Assembly (NCBI GenBank): GCA_949293245.1 | Contig: CASFCS010000011.1 | Location: 1-62,028 of the forward strand | Direction: 5' to 3' | Source of the DNA: an uncultured bacterium | GTDB lineage: Bacteria > Bacillota > Clostridia > Oscillospirales > Oscillospiraceae | Length of the DNA: 62,028 nucleotides | Shown here: piece by piece, positions 62,022 to 62,028 of the stretch | How the letters are laid out: each line of letters starts with the position of its first letter | Position numbering within the stretch: the first letter of the stretch is position 1 | Program-made: the position numbers and the translations under genes | The notes under the pieces: model-generated | Seen by the model: the letters and a program-made list of their open reading frames with translations, nothing else | Database searches by the model: none | What the model was told of the DNA's origin: nothing

Positions 62022-62028
62022 AATTGCC

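Larger units (their letters stand above)
60420..62028. mobile_element. Left end of an integrative element (Tn916-type)
   Basis: From about 60530 the base composition drops sharply (codon third positions no longer GC-saturated), and the genes are an integrase and an excisionase-like protein, both on the minus strand. The exact left boundary is not resolved, lying somewhere between 60385 and 60530; the right end is outside the window. Consistent with a Tn916-like conjugative or mobilisable element, but no transfer gene is visible here. Confidence 0.8.

Overview
The window is about 62 kb of a GC-rich (roughly two-thirds G+C) Firmicute chromosome. Gene content fits a high-GC member of the Clostridia, most like Oscillospiraceae such as Flavonifractor, Lawsonibacter or Intestinimonas. 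That placement is inferred from remembered gene order and protein style (GlgD beside GlgC, DUF1540, two VanW-family proteins, MraZ-led division cluster, no ftsA, no outer-membrane genes), not from a search. Most transcription units end in clear hairpins, and many begin at sigma-A-like promoters with a 17-nt spacer. No rRNA, tRNA or CRISPR array was seen.

Layout. (1) 1-2000: end of dnaK, then dnaJ. (2) 2000-8900: a minus-strand wall/surface operon (VanW-like protein, DUF2461, polysaccharide deacetylase), an XpaC-like protein, and a divergent pair of a VWA-domain protein and a small Cys-rich protein. (3) 8990-18030: a glycogen locus, all on the minus strand: glgB-glgC-glgD-glgA from one promoter and glgP from its own. 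glgP is broken near its 5' end, and GlgA and GlgB carry long low-complexity Lys/Ala/Pro tails. (4) 18030-30100: a long regulatory intergenic region, a sodium symporter, small proteins, glyoxalase, pyruvate kinase, a CNNM/CorC protein, a beta-CASP hydrolase, mutS2 and HPr. (5) 30150-34440: VanW-like, uvrC, rsmD, coaD and a coiled-coil protein. (6) 34800-47690: the division and cell-wall cluster mraZ-rsmH-ftsL-PBP-murE-like-mraY-ftsW-murG-murA-ftsQ-ftsZ; the MurE-like protein has lost its catalytic signatures. (7) 47780-58180: an M20 peptidase, DUF4830, an RsuA-type pseudouridine synthase, a CdaR-type regulator, then ftsE-ftsX with two tandem M23 hydrolase/activator genes, a C-terminal processing peptidase and an unknown gene. 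(8) 58180-60365: greA and lysS behind a near-perfect promoter and a structured leader. (9) 60400-62028: the AT-richer left end of an integrative element (Tn916-type integrase and excisionase-like gene) inserted just after lysS.

The most interesting signals are regulatory or concern altered proteins. Two pairs of NrdR-box-like sites, each with exactly 32 bp between centres, lie at the ftsZ promoter and just after lysS; they share the 14-mer AACAAGATGTAGTG. If real, ftsZ would be tied to deoxyribonucleotide control, and the second pair has been cut off from its gene by the mobile element. Others are the interrupted glgP, the H1-like tails on two glycogen enzymes, the MurE pseudoenzyme in the division cluster, and a duplicated mutS2 3' end around a 106-nt insert.
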